Positions 1-54,785 of a DNA stretch of 64,000 nt are shown here, one piece after another (position 1 is the first letter of the stretch; every line of letters begins with the position of its first letter). The translations under genes were made by a program, and so were the position numbers. Below the pieces are notes generated by a model. The model was not told where the DNA came from and ran no database searches. It saw only the letters and a list, made by a program, of their open reading frames with translations. Source of the DNA: Cristatella mucedo (lineage: Eukaryota > Bryozoa > Phylactolaemata > Cristatellidae); NCBI GenBank assembly GCA_009760855.2, contig WPIO01000038.1, positions 2,320,501 to 2,384,500 on the forward strand. Direction: 5' to 3'.

Positions 1-552
1 CCAGGATCCGAGTTTGAAGGAGAGTTTGCTAAAGAAATGAAAAAACATGAAACGCAAATTATTGAAGGTACTAGTAAAAAGAGTGTTGCATTAGTTGAAA
101 GAATAAATAGAACAGTAGCCGAGAGAGCATTTATTGCTCAGTATGAAAAAGAAATAGAAAGTATCAATAAAGGAGAATATACTAGAAACAGAGAGTGGAT
201 TTATAATTTACCAAAGATTATTGATTATCTAAGTAATAGTATTACAAAAGCAACTGGTGAAAAACCTGTTAAAGCAATAAAAAAAGAAAAAGTAAAAATA
301 AAGAAACCAAGATATCATAGAAAAGTAGAAGAACGAGAACAGTTATTAGAACGTGGAACAACTGTTAGATATTTATTAGAACCAGGTAAAGGAGAAGATG
401 AAAAGAGAAGAAGAGCTACAGCTGCGATATGGAGTTTAACTAAACATAACATTGTTAGAATAATGGTATTGCAAGAACAGGCTGTTAGATATTGGGTAAA
501 TGATGTTAAGAGAAGTTTTGTTAGAGAGGAATTACAAGTTATTAAGCCTTAG
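1..552 (+). CDS. DDE integrase, C-terminal part (Polinton/retroelement-like), cut by window edge
   Basis: The frame is open from base 1; the first ATG is at 37, but the 12 upstream codons read PGSEF-type residues that look like the end of a catalytic Asp-x-G-x-EF block, so the true start lies off the window. About 33 residues later comes VALVERINRTVAER, the usual position of the catalytic Glu in DDE integrases. A mid-part with conserved Trp and Leu-Pro (REWIYNLPKI) follows. The C-terminus resembles the SH3-like tail of Polinton and retroelement integrases: VRYLLEP, then WSLTKHNIVRI, then FVREELQVI just before the stop. Composition is AT-rich, unlike the GC-rich gene nearby. This could be a Polinton/Maverick, an integrated virus-like element or a retroelement; no chromodomain is seen. 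An integrase would join element DNA to host DNA; this copy may or may not be functional. Confidence 0.72.
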   Translation, partial: PGSEFEGEFAKEMKKHETQIIEGTSKKSVALVERINRTVAERAFIAQYEKEIESINKGEYTRNREWIYNLPKIIDYLSNSITKATGEKPVKAIKKEKVKIKKPRYHRKVEEREQLLERGTTVRYLLEPGKGEDEKRRRATAAIWSLTKHNIVRIMVLQEQAVRYWVNDVKRSFVREELQVIKP

Positions 553-724
553 TATCACTTAAATTTTCTAATGGATCAATTAATATTTCATTGAATTCTT
601 CCTTAGTTATTTTATCATCATCTAATGCATCAACAATCTTTGAAACTAAGTTATGATTTGCTTGAACAGTAGATCTTTTCCTTCTATCAATTTGAGATAT
701 TGTACTATCTATTGAGATTATCAT
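542..724 (-). CDS. Small AT-rich open frame, unknown function
   Basis: Sixty codons, ATG at 724, converging on the integrase gene with an 11-bp tail-to-tail overlap. The product is polar, with a possible helix-turn-helix or EF-hand-like stretch (DALDDDKITKEEF) and no signal or membrane segment. Codon use matches the AT-rich integrase and not the host exons. I do not recognise the family. Compact convergent packing is typical of mobile or viral elements, which is the main reason for listing it. Confidence 0.35.
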   Translation of the reverse strand: MIISIDSTISQIDRRKRSTVQANHNLVSKIVDALDDDKITKEEFNEILIDPLENLSDTKA

Positions 725-887
725 TGTTGCTAAACTTCCTAAAACAGTTACTACGTGAGAAAGGTCCTCATGTTTTGGAATGTAAGTACTTGTAACTGTA
801 ATTGAAAGAAATAATAGAATACGTATGAATTGAAAACAGTTTCTAACTCTTATTAATTTAGGTAAGCAGCTTTTAATAATATCATTG
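725..887. other. AT-rich spacer of the integrase-bearing island
   Basis: Low-GC sequence between the small open frame and the LINE tail. No open frame of note. It has the same base composition as the integrase gene and as 1640-2330, so it is taken as part of the same foreign-looking block. Confidence 0.4.
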
Positions 888-1639
888 TCTAATAATAGTA
901 ATAATAATAATAATGCACTTGATAAAGCGCTCTCAGAGAACTTAATCTCTTTCTAGGCGCTTTACATTTGCTGCAAAGGGAAATGCAATTGAATGGTGAG
1001 TAAAATCATGCTTGAAAAACAAACAAAATGAATAACATGGTTAGGGGTGACATGCACAGGGTCAGCATGCAAATGTGGTTAGTGGCAGCATGCACAGTGT
1101 CAGCACGCATAAGCACATCAAGGACGAATCACAGGGACCCACTAAATGCTGTCCTAAACAGGTGTGTTTCTAAGTTCCTTTTAAATGTGGTCAGGTCAGG
1201 GGATGTTCTGACGCAGGTCGGGAGGAAGTTCCAGGCTTTGGGAGCATACGAACTAAATGCACGGTCTCCAAAGGATTTGAGGTTTGTATGAGGTATTTCT
1301 AGACTTTTGGATTCCGAAAAGCGGGTGGTACGATGCTTGGCATGATGGGGGAGTATATCGGAGAGATAGGCTGGAGCCAAAGAATGAAGTGACCTAAAAG
1401 TGAGCGAAAAAACCTTGAAGTCAATCCGTTGCTTGACTGGTAGCCAGTGCAGGTCGGCGAGAAGTGGAGTAATGTGGCAACTGCGATGCTCACGACAGAC
1501 AAGCCTAGCTGCAGAGTTTTGCACCAGCTGCAATCGCCTGATCGCACATGCTGGTAGGCCAGTAAGTAGTGAGTTGCAGAAGCCGAAACGGGATGTCACG
1601 AATGTATGTACCAACTTGGACGTGGTATCCTTATCTAAA
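888..1639 (-). mobile_element. CR1/L2-like LINE, 5'-truncated copy inserted in the AT-rich island
   Basis: The left end has an ATT/AAT-type simple tail (about 888-920), then the 3' terminal motif (minus strand: gcgcctagaaagagattaag). The frame at 1129-1614 encodes the C-terminal part of a LINE ORF2, with NSLLTGLPACAIRRLQLVQN, VCREHRSCHITPLLADLHWL and FKVFSLTFRSLHSLAPAYL. It is almost identical to the right-edge LINE (63660-63919). Homology stops at about 1639 (ttatctaa), which marks the 5' truncation point. AT-rich sequence of the host island resumes on both sides. Confidence 0.85.
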
Positions 1640-1745
1640 AGTATTTTGTTATATTTTGTGTAAAAGTATTTTGTTATTTTTATCTCTTGCGTATTTACTT
1701 CGAAGGTCTGACATTGCTCTATATCTATTTGTTTAATTTCTTAAA

Positions 1746-2228
1746 TCATTCTTTTTTAATTTTACATAATTTATCTTTTAGTGGAAATGAACATTTACTA
1801 ATATGAGAAGATAATGTTGATTTCTCTAGATCAATGATAAATGTATCATCGTCAGTTAGTTCAAAACCTTCTGGAATATTATATACTAATTCTGTTTTAT
1901 CTTGCATATAAATTAATAAAGGATTTGGATTTACATTGATTAGAATATAAGAACCAATATCAATAATTAAACTATTGATAATTAACCAAAAATGAGTAGT
2001 AGCAAGTTCTTGATCTCTGAAAATACTAAAGCCTCTTTCTATTTTTATATCACATTTATCCTTCAACAAATCTCTAGAAATTAAACATGAACTTAAGCAA
2101 GATCCAATGACTTTCCTTCTATTAAAAGATTCAGCAATAGCATCTAGAACTTTTTTAACATTATTATCTAATTTTTGTAAAGATAGGTTATAATTATTTA
2201 TAAAAATAGATTCATTTAATCCTGGCAT
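1746..2228 (-). CDS. AT-rich 160-residue protein with possible Cys-His-Asp arrangement
   Basis: ATG at 2228, stop at 1746; AT-rich codon use like the integrase at 1-552. Not recognised as a named family. In order along the chain are a Cys pair in IGSCLSSCLISRDLL (Cys44, Cys48), then an ERGFSIF strand, His79 in TTHFWLIIN and Asp90 in LIIDIGSYI. Cys, then His followed by an aromatic, then Asp in a hydrophobic strand is the order found in papain/transglutaminase-fold enzymes. That assignment is inference from pattern alone. The last third is acidic then lysine-rich. No signal peptide. It lies beyond the LINE insertion from the integrase and probably belongs to the same element. Confidence 0.5.
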   Translation of the reverse strand: MPGLNESIFINNYNLSLQKLDNNVKKVLDAIAESFNRRKVIGSCLSSCLISRDLLKDKCDIKIERGFSIFRDQELATTHFWLIINSLIIDIGSYILINVNPNPLLIYMQDKTELVYNIPEGFELTDDDTFIIDLEKSTLSSHISKCSFPLKDKLCKIKKE

Positions 2229-2334
2229 TATAATATATATAATGTATGTTTAAAATGTTTCAAAAACGTAAGACAAAAGTTATAGTGTTGGAGGGAAAGT
2301 TGATTCTTATGTCATTTAATTTTCAAGACTTCGA

Positions 2335-3300
2335 ATGCGAACGATACGAATGCGAACGAGCATGAGAAGGATTGAAAGGGGAATTGGCTTAAGAAGCGAC
2401 TTTCCTTACAACAAACCGTTTTTGGCAACGTTCAGCCTAGCGACAATGCTGTATGTCTCGTGCCGCTACTGCACGACGATGCTGAGAGGTAGTCTACCTG
2501 TCTACGTCGCAATGTCGACGTTTCCACGGCAACTACTTTCCCTATGCTTTGCGGCTTAAAAGAAACTTCTTCTCTTGCGAGCCACTATGCGTATGCGTAA
2601 CCTCTTCAGCGATAGCGGCTCTGCAACCTGGCGGATGCAATGCCTTCATCTTTGACTACTTTCACGTCGACCACCAGCAAGTGGTTACGACCATGCTACG
2701 GTTGCTGAATCGACCCGTCTTAAAAGCAAATGCACTTGGATGCACTTTTTGTTTAGATTAGCAGCCACTTAACTTTTTAACGCATTTTGAAAGTCTGCCA
2801 GTGGGTGTGCGTTTCTAAGATACAAGGGTCGCCGGAAGTTTTCTATCCTACCCCACAGGCTGTCTAACTGCAATCATGGCAAACAATACTGGATTGTTGA
2901 GGCAATGCCAGTGCTGAGCACGATATAATACAAAGTCACAGTTTCTCTTGCAACGTTGCAGGGTGATCTGCTTCACTCTGCATTGTTTGTGCTAATCTCT
3001 TTCTAGTTTGAGACCCGTTCATGTAGCTATTGGGATAGCACTTAGCTTACAATCGCTAGCCTGTGTCCAGCCAAGCGAAATGCCGACGACCTGAAGGCAT
3101 GAAAAGCCGAGGATTCTGGGACCGCTTCGAAGCCCAGCTCGCCTGTGGGACACCTGCTGGCGAGGAAGATGAAGCCAAGACAGAAGCGACAGCGACAGAA
3201 AAAGGTGCATTAGCAACTTGTGCCATCGCGTGGCCATCGCGTGGTGAAGCCAAGCGTTGACACCTAGCACAGCTAGTAGGAAGGTTTTTTATTACTGCTG
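2335..3300. other. No gene recognised
   Basis: Composition changes from AT-rich to mixed at about 2335. Short open frames exist on both strands, but none has a recognisable domain. The sequence has the even, slightly CpG-containing look of an old repeat (2335-2830). I see no terminal repeats that would define one. Confidence 0.4.
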
Positions 3301-3309
3301 AGGACGGCC

Positions 3310-3315
3310 TTTATT
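3310..3315 (-). terminator. Candidate poly(A) signal AATAAA for the ADAMTS-like gene
   Basis: On the minus strand AATAAA reads at 3315-3310, about 1.65 kb beyond the stop at 4961. A second AATAAA is at 3293-3288. I found no AATAAA between these and the stop, so this is the nearest canonical hexamer. Transcript data would be needed to place the true end. Confidence 0.3.
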
Positions 3316-4960
3316 TCAGGAGGTGGAAGAGAAACGGCGTCGAGCTAAAGAAGCCAAATTATGGCAGACAATCATCATTCGCGGTTCCAAGAATCGTAAC
3401 GACTAGGAACCGACTATGCGATAATCTACGGCAGAGGCTGCGTAGGAGCCGGCGGCATGAGCATGGCTGGCGGCAGCCAGTTTCGACTCCGGACTCGGCA
3501 TCGGCAATTGAGCGGATTCGAGCTCTGCCAGTGTGTGTCGCGGCCGCTCTTTAACCCCTGTAACCCTCCGCTGCTCTTTAACCCCCGGAACCCTTCGCTG
3601 CTGCTGTTTAGCAGACTTGTTTACGCTATGACTATGGACTTGTTACGTTAAGGTAGTAGCGCTCGTCGTCGCTGCCATTTTCCTGCTACTGTCGGCATAG
3701 CTTCGTGTATTGGTATGTATAAACGTGCTGATACTTAGACGTTTGCCGTTAGTTTGACACTCGGCATCTGGTATATGCATCTGCGACGTATGCACGATCG
3801 ATTAGTTCATAGTTTAGAAGCTCGAAGACATCTTCGCTTTTTCTATCCATGTCGAGACGGTCAATCAACAAGTTTGGCTGCATGAGTGTCGCATTCGCTG
3901 AGCTACGTAGCAGAGCTCGTTCGGACCCTCCCCCCTGCACGGGGTGGGGGGCCAAGGTGCTTGCCCCCTCGAAGCCTTGCAGCTAGCTTATTCCGCCTCC
4001 TCTGCGATTGGCCTGAACGGACAAGGTCAAGGTCGAGCAACAGCCCCCCCCCCTGAAAAACTCCAGCGCTGCAGCCTGCAGCTCCGAACGACAGCTGTCT
4101 GCAGGCCGCTGCAACTGTCGACCGAGCGGTACAAACGGTGAGGAAAATCCAAAACTTTGGATTAGGGGTGAGCCCACCCACAAGTCAGACATCCTTCCAC
4201 TTGGCTTCACTTTTTTCCACTTTGCAGCTGTCGGAGGCTGCAGCGGCTGCTGTTACACCCGGCATGGCCAGCGGCGCTATTGCTAACTACCGTGGCCTGA
4301 GGCTGACGCTGCAGCTAGCAAGTCATGGCGGCAGCGCTCGTCGTTGACGCAGCACTACTTTTGAAAGCAGAAGGCTTATATTGTAATACGAGGGTTGCAA
4401 CATGACGTATAAAAAGAGGATAACGATTCGACCTATAAATACATTGAGCAAGCCAACAAGAAGTGCTGAGTGACGATAACAGAACGACGCGAGACGACAG
4501 CAGCCGCCTTGGGGTTGGGCAGGAAGGTTTCTCCCCCACCCCCAGTAAGCCGAGTGGCAGAAGGACTGCCACTGCTGCTGCTTTGCCCTGCAGCAGCAGC
4601 AGAAGCAGTCCTTCGGCAGCCGGCTCCGACGTCAGCTTCTGCCCTCGCACGAGCCATCTGAAAGCATCAGGTGGCCCCGGCGCCGCGCTGAACTCTGCAT
4701 CCGCTGAGCGGCACACAGTCGCCTGCACACGCCTGAGTCGCTGACCGGAGGAGCGATCGGGCACACAAGAGCGAGCAACCGAGCAGCCGGTGGGATCACT
4801 GGGAGACACACAGACAGACAGAGCCATCGGCCCGCGGTTCCCTGCAGACGTCCCCTGCAGCTCGATGCCACAGCATCGGGCGATGCTGCCGCTGCCGCTG
4901 CTCCAGCCCGCTGATGCGCAAAAGTCGCAGCAGTTGCTACCGAGAGCTGCTCCGAGCTGC
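3316..4960 (-). other. Presumed 3' UTR / downstream region of the ADAMTS-like gene
   Basis: Non-coding stretch after the stop codon. It holds an imperfect 25-bp hairpin (4557-4617), GC-rich Ala/Ser-type shadows and no other gene. Whether all of it is transcribed is not visible from sequence. Confidence 0.35.
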
Positions 4961-48862
<43,902 letters not shown>

Positions 48863-50700
48863 CCTTCGCAGCGGCAGGGGCGACGTGGTAGCGAGGGTCG
48901 AGCGCACGAACGCACGTCTCAAGGAATCATCAGCACGGCGACCGACTGAAAGCTGCGACGGCCACGCCCCTCGGCTTCAGCCGAGACGTCGCGTCAAGCG
49001 GTGAGACGACGGACGCCGATGCTGGCCGCTCGGCTCGCTCACGCCTCTTCGGCGGGCACCTGGTCGGGCCTGCTCGAAGCTTTCAAACGCCGAACGGAGG
49101 CGACACCTGAAACGCCGTCGACGCCGAGGCTGCCGGACGCTTCGGCGGCTATCGGCTGTTGGCGCACGTGCTCGACTGCCGGCGAGCAGGGGGGGGGGAC
49201 GTGCGCTCCCCGCGATCGGCATCGTCTCCTCCAGCGGCTGGCGGAGAACGCCGATGTCACCCGCTGGCGCGAGCTTAGTACATGCGGGGCTAGAGCTCGC
49301 GCGAGTTTTTCTCAGCAGGCCGGCCGACTTACGACCCACCGGCGCGTCACCGTGACGACCCGCGCGTCCGCGGCCACCGCGAAAAGGTCTCTCCAGCCAC
49401 TCGCCTTCTCTCTCCGAGACAAGGTAGGGAGGTGCTCGCTCGCACGCCACCTCGAGGCCGCCTCGTCGCGGCTCCCGCTAGCTGCGCCGCTCAGTGGCCT
49501 TTGCGACGACGACCAGGTGCCAGCGGCTCGCGCGACCGGGAGCGGAGCGCGCACACCGCCGCTGGCTCCGCGGCTGCTGGCGCGTATGAGCCGCCGGATC
49601 GCGAGAGCGCTCTTTAGGGGGCGGGAAAGATGGCCGCCTCGACCAGCGCTCAGCTGTTGTTCGCCTAATGAGGGTTAATCGAGGAGTTGTAAAGCCACGG
49701 ATTGCGGTGGCTGGAATGCGACGGATTGGCGGACCGTTGACGAAGGGGCACACCCTCCGAGACAAGATTGAGCGGCGCTCTCACGGCTGGCCACAGCGGA
49801 GGAGTGGATCGTGAAAGCAAGTGAAACTTTCGGAACGCCTCGGCCGTGCGTTTGCCGACCGAGCTCGCGACGACGCCTTGGCGCGGTGGCGAGATCGACT
49901 GCCTAGTCAAACGGGGCCAGTTGGACGTTAAAGCCAGGGTGCCAAGACAATGGTAGCTCTACGTGCGCCACGGAATTCGACTTATCCGAAACGGATTTTT
50001 CACAGGGCCGAGGCTCATTTCGGCTGGCGGGGAGCAGCCGAACGGAACGAACGCGGTCGTAGGCTGAATGAATCTTCAATCGGCCGCGGAGGCTTTCTGT
50101 TTGTGTAAGCGGCCTTTGTAGAAAGCAGACTGGAGGCGCGGCGGTTCTTCAACAAAAAAAGAGGGTCGAGAGCCGGACCCTGGCGGCCAGCCAAAGTTGG
50201 TCTCGCCCGCGCTGTCTCCGGCGGTGAGCCAGATGCCCAGCCGTCATCGCCGCCTTCGCTTCGCCACCTCAGCCGCCTTCAGCAGTCCCACCGGCGTCGC
50301 TGCCGAAGGCCGGCGGTGCCAATGCTAGCCAGCGAGCGGATCGTTTCTCTCGCTGCCGTTCGCGCCGCATTCGAGATTCGCTCGAGCTGCCCTCTAGCGG
50401 CAGCGCTTTGCCTTCGAGCTTCGCTCGGTCGACGGCTGCGGCGAGACAACTACGCCCGAGCCCCGAACGCGATATCGGGCGGGCGGGCGGCCTCGAGGCT
50501 GCCAGCTCGCATGAACTCCTCGGTGGCCTCGTCCAGCCGGCCCCCCCCCCGCGAGGCGGCCAGTTGGGGCCGTAACTGCTGGAACGCCACTGGTGGCATG
50601 TGATGGTGCAAGGAGCATGCACTGGTGGCGAAACGGTGGCAGCGAAGCAGGCGAGCGAGCGACGGCGTACTAAGTTCGATGTGTGAGGGAGAGAGACACT
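48863..50700 (-). promoter_or_regulatory. CpG-rich 5' region, probable promoter of the ADAMTS-like gene
   Basis: From the start codon upstream (to about 50600) CpG dinucleotides are frequent and GC is high, in contrast to CpG-poor introns such as 16500-17100. No TATA box could be placed with confidence and the transcription start is unknown. Long GC-rich frames here lack recognisable domains. Confidence 0.45.
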
Positions 50701-50789
50701 GACTATTTTCATCAGCTTGCTAGGGACTGGCCATTCCGCTGAAAGACCGGAATACTTTGTCGATCGACCCATACTTGGAAAAAGTTCTT

Positions 50790-50847
50790 AATAATTACAC
50801 ACACGCACACATACGCACACACGCACACACACACACACACACGCACG

Positions 50848-50879
<32 letters not shown>

Positions 50880-50886
50880 CACACAT
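50790..50886. repeat. (CA)n microsatellite
   Basis: acacacgcac-type repeat ending in an ATAT stretch. Confidence 0.96.
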
Positions 50887-52349
50887 ATATTTATGTATAT
50901 ACATGGTGCGCCAAGATGTCAAATCTTCCAGCCAAGCGGCGATACACGCCGAACGTTCTCGAACGCGAGCCGCCACCAGGTCGTTTACTCTAACCAGCGA
51001 GGTGCGAGACTCGGCTAGGCGAGGGAGGGACTGCAGAGCCTGTCCAGTGTCCCAAACTGAGCCCACAGTTGCCCGCCGAAGCAGAGTTAGCTCGGCCGCT
51101 GAGGTTAGCGAGTGCTACCCGACTTTCACGGGCAGGAGGACGTGGCTAGGAACCTTTTTCAGCAGTTTTCTGACTCACCGCTCGTTGCTGCCGAGCGTTT
51201 GCATGCAACCGAAAGTGCCGCCAAAAATACGTCGGCTAAGACGAGCACCTTCGCTAGCCTCGCTTCGTTTTCGGCCTCTCGTTCGGTCCAAACGTGGAAA
51301 CCACGAGCCCCCTTTGTAATAGCGAGGTAGCGAGGCCTCACAGTACGGCAAGTAGCGGCCGGCCGTCCAGTTCGGCGCGGCGGCAACTTCTGGCTCACTG
51401 AGGGGAAATCGGGGTCGCCGAGCTAGTTCTCGTATGGGGGAGGCAAAGGAGGCCTAGGTGCCCGGATGACGAACCTCGGAGGCGTTCGAGGGCATTAACC
51501 GACCGCCTCCGTCCGCCATGGAGGCGGTCCGAGGGGTCTCGGAGCGGCCGGGGTCTCGGAGGCGAGAGGCAAAGCAGCGAGTAGAGCAGGAAGCATGGTA
51601 GAGCGTTCTCGTGAGCGGTGGGCCGTCGGAAGCGAAACCGCTGCGGCTTCAGCGCCGGAAGATGCCTGTTGGGCAGCAGCGGACTGGTGAAAGTCTGGAG
51701 AAAATGAGAAATGGACGCGGCTTCTCGAGGGGCTAGGGCTGAGGTCACGCGGTGAGCGACAAGGCGGCCTAGAGTAGTGTTCGGCACATTCTAGCGACTC
51801 GGATGCGGAGTTCGAGCACTCGCCAACTCCCTGCTCGCTAAGGGGCGCTATCGTGAGAACGGCTGTTTGCTCCTGGATCACCTGGAGATCGGTGAGCTGG
51901 CAGCGAAAGCCTGTCGCCGTCAAAGACCGCGATGGTGAGACACCTGAAACCAGTGCAGTGCCGCCTGCGAGTATCCGGATAAGGAGCGGTGGAAACCGGC
52001 GCATGCCGGCAACAATAGCCATTTGCAACGTTGCCCGTCGTGGTATTATCTGGGACAAGCGTAGCGGCGAGCGGGAGAAGGCCGCTATGCTTTGAACCCA
52101 TGTATGCATTGTATGCATGCATGGATTCGCATTTAATCGTGGTCGCTGCAATGTATTCGCCCGTAGAATGCGGCGTGTGCCTACTCTGTAGTGTACATCG
52201 CATACAAAACATCTCGCGGTGTATACGTTCGTCCAAATGCTTCGCATCGATCAAGAAAATCGCGAGTGCTTGCTGCCTCAGAAGGAACACTTTCCCGCTG
52301 TCTTGCCCCGCTCACCGCCTCCTCTGGGCCAGCTACACCCTCTCCGTCG
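50887..52349. other. No gene recognised
   Basis: GC-moderate sequence with several uninformative frames on both strands. Confidence 0.45.
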
Positions 52350-52510
52350 CATCAGTCTAGGCGATGTGGTAGGTGCTCCCACTTCGCACCACCCACGTCA
52401 CGGGCTCGAGTCTTGCAGCAGCCGATCCTTTATTGCCCGCCTCAAGCGGACCTATAAGGTCATTAGCCGCTAAGGGGTCTTAAAAATGAGGCTTTTGAAT
52501 CAGCCGACGT
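52350..52510 (+). mobile_element. tRNA-derived SINE, family B, diverged
   Basis: gtctaggcgatgtggtaggtgc (box A), cacgggctcgagtcttgcag (box B), then ccgatcctttattgcccgcctcaagcgg and aaaatgaggcttttgaatcagcc. Confidence 0.7.
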
Positions 52511-52614
52511 TAGCAGTAGCTTATGTCTACACCCACTGGCAGGTCCTGTCGCCAGTTGTAGGCCTTGTCTGATAACCTCTTGTAGAGACCTCTCGTAAAC
52601 TATAACCACGCGAC

Positions 52615-52752
<138 letters not shown>

Positions 52753-52949
52753 AAGAGACAGAGACAGACAGAGACAGACAGACACAGACAGATACAGAGA
52801 GAGACACAGAGAGATAGAGAGAGGGAGAGAGAAAGAGAGATACAGACAGTCAGACAGAGACAGGGAGAGACAGAGACAGAGAGAGAAGGAGACAGAGAGA
52901 CAGAGAAAGATTGAGATAGACAGAGGTGCATACAGAGAGACAGACAGAG

Positions 52950-53020
52950 GGAGCTAAATCTTCATCCAGGCGCTTTCCCGGTAGCTGCAAGAGAAGTACC
53001 TCGCGAGGTTAGTGAAGCGC
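52950..53020 (-). mobile_element. LINE tail fragment
   Basis: gctaaatcttcatccaggcgctttcccggtagctgcaag resembles the LINE 3' terminus, immediately after the GA block. Confidence 0.5.
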
Positions 53021-53449
53021 CATGCTTTGCGTGCTTTGCGTATCGTAAGGTATCGTGCTTTGAAAAACATGCAACAACCAAATGGTATCACGCCTAGGCA
53101 CGCCAGCATGTTAATGCAAGCAAGATATCACTCGGCGCCATCAATTAGTAGGACCTGTCTCTACTTATTAAAGCGAGAAAGTACGTCCGTCACGCTGCAA
53201 GATGGCGACCAGTCCTTCCGGGAGTGACATTAATAGACGTGTAATTCTACTATGACTCAGGGAAGCGAGTGCACATGCGGTGACTTCGAGGGTTTTATGA
53301 CATCCCCCCCCCCGGACGTTCTCCCCCTCCCCCGACATTTTCCCCCTGGTGGACCCTAGGGCATTCCCCCTGGAAATTCTCCCGGACCCATCCGGGTTGG
53401 ATATTCCCCCCCCATGTTAATGAATGTATAACTAAGAAACAGATATATA

Positions 53450-54429
53450 GAGTCGTCCCTCGTTTATCGCGGTAAATCGGTTCCAGACTCTGCCATGATA
53501 GGTGAATTTCCGCGAAGTACGATTTTCTAATTATAAATCGAATATTTTCATAACTAGAGCATAGAAAACCTGTTCATGACCCTCTAATTTGGTTTTAACA
53601 TTATTAAAGCTTTCTGGACATGAAATAACACCCTTTTAGTAATCATTACACACGTATTACCCAATATGTTAGACAAAGTAAGGGATACTAAGATGTATTG
53701 GGCGTTAAAAATATCCTATTATTATTAGTATACGCTTTATTACACACACAGTTTTTACACACAACTACTAGCTTACGAAAATAGTGCAATTATTCGATGA
53801 TGATGAAGAAGTGTACTTCACGGCAAAGAAGAGCAAGGTTACTGCTCTCAATGAGGCTGCAGCTGACTTTGAAGGATTTGCGGGGGGGGGGGGGGGTGCT
53901 CGAATAAATAGTGGGGTTTGGACGGGTGGTAGCCGGCGGTGCAGATCTCTGGAGGGGCGGCGTCGGCGGCTGCCGAAGATACCGCTACGCCCTAGTGGCT
54001 GCAGAACCGAAAGCGTCTGCTGCTGGTGGCCCGGCAGAGCTTTGACCTTGCACTTGGTGGTCGGCCGAAAAGCGGAGCCGAATGCGAAGTTTTTACACAC
54101 AACCAATATTGTATGAAAATAGTGCAATTTGTTCGATGATGATGAAGAGGCGTACTGCACGGCAAAGAAGAGCAAGGTTACTGCTCTCAATGAGGCTGCA
54201 GCTGACGTTGGAAGGATTTGTGGGGGTGCTCGAATAAATAGACCAACAGCCCATACGTACAGTAATTTTAATTTTAATTGCGATTCAGGGGTGTGTAACT
54301 GACTCAGACAACCAAGCGGGCGCTGTATCGTTTTCACTGTCACGGTCAACTTTTTAATGAAGGTATTTGAAAAAACCGCGGTATAGTGAAGCAGCGAAAG
54401 TCGAAGCGCGAATGGGCGAGGGACGACTG
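53450..54429. mobile_element. Non-autonomous Tigger/pogo-like DNA element
   Basis: Ends form an inverted repeat: left gagtcgtccctcgtttatcgcgg, right reads the complement of cagtcgtccctcg. Both ends are flanked by TA (53448-53449 and 54430-54431), the target duplication of this superfamily. Inside are two copies of a ~130-bp block (53772-53915 and 54112-54240, with ttcgatgatgatgaagag and gcaaggttactgctctcaatg) and one copy of a GC-rich block (53920-54080). No transposase domain is recognised, so it would need a helper. Confidence 0.7.
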
Positions 54430-54460
54430 TATATATACATGATCAAATTAAGTTCACACT

Positions 54461-54785
54461 CTATTGAAATAAAATCAACTCAGTATTAGGCGACTCGATA
54501 GCACGACCGACGGAGGCGGTACGGCCAGCGCGTCGGCGGCGGAGACGGTGGTCGACGCGAGACACCCGGTGCAGCAATGACTGCGGCGGCGGTGGTGAGG
54601 TTTGGACGGGCGGTAGCCGGCGGTGCAGATCTCGGGAAGGGCGGCGGCGTCGGCGGCTGCCGAAGATACCGCTACGCCCTAACGGCTGCAGAACCGAAAG
54701 CGTCTGCTGCTGGAGCCTGGCAGAGCTTTGACCTTGCACTTTGACCTTTGCACTTGGTGGTCTGCCGAAAAGCGGGCCGCAGCAG
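54461..54785. repeat. Second copy of the GC-rich block of the Tigger/pogo-like element
   Basis: 54590-54780 repeats 53920-54080 almost base for base (ggacgggcggtagccggcgg, gccgaagataccgctacgcc, aaccgaaagcgtctgctgctgg), but lies outside the terminal inverted repeat. Confidence 0.75.

Noticed and set aside
2335-2761. Two short plus-strand frames
   Set aside because: Short, overlapping and without recognisable motifs.
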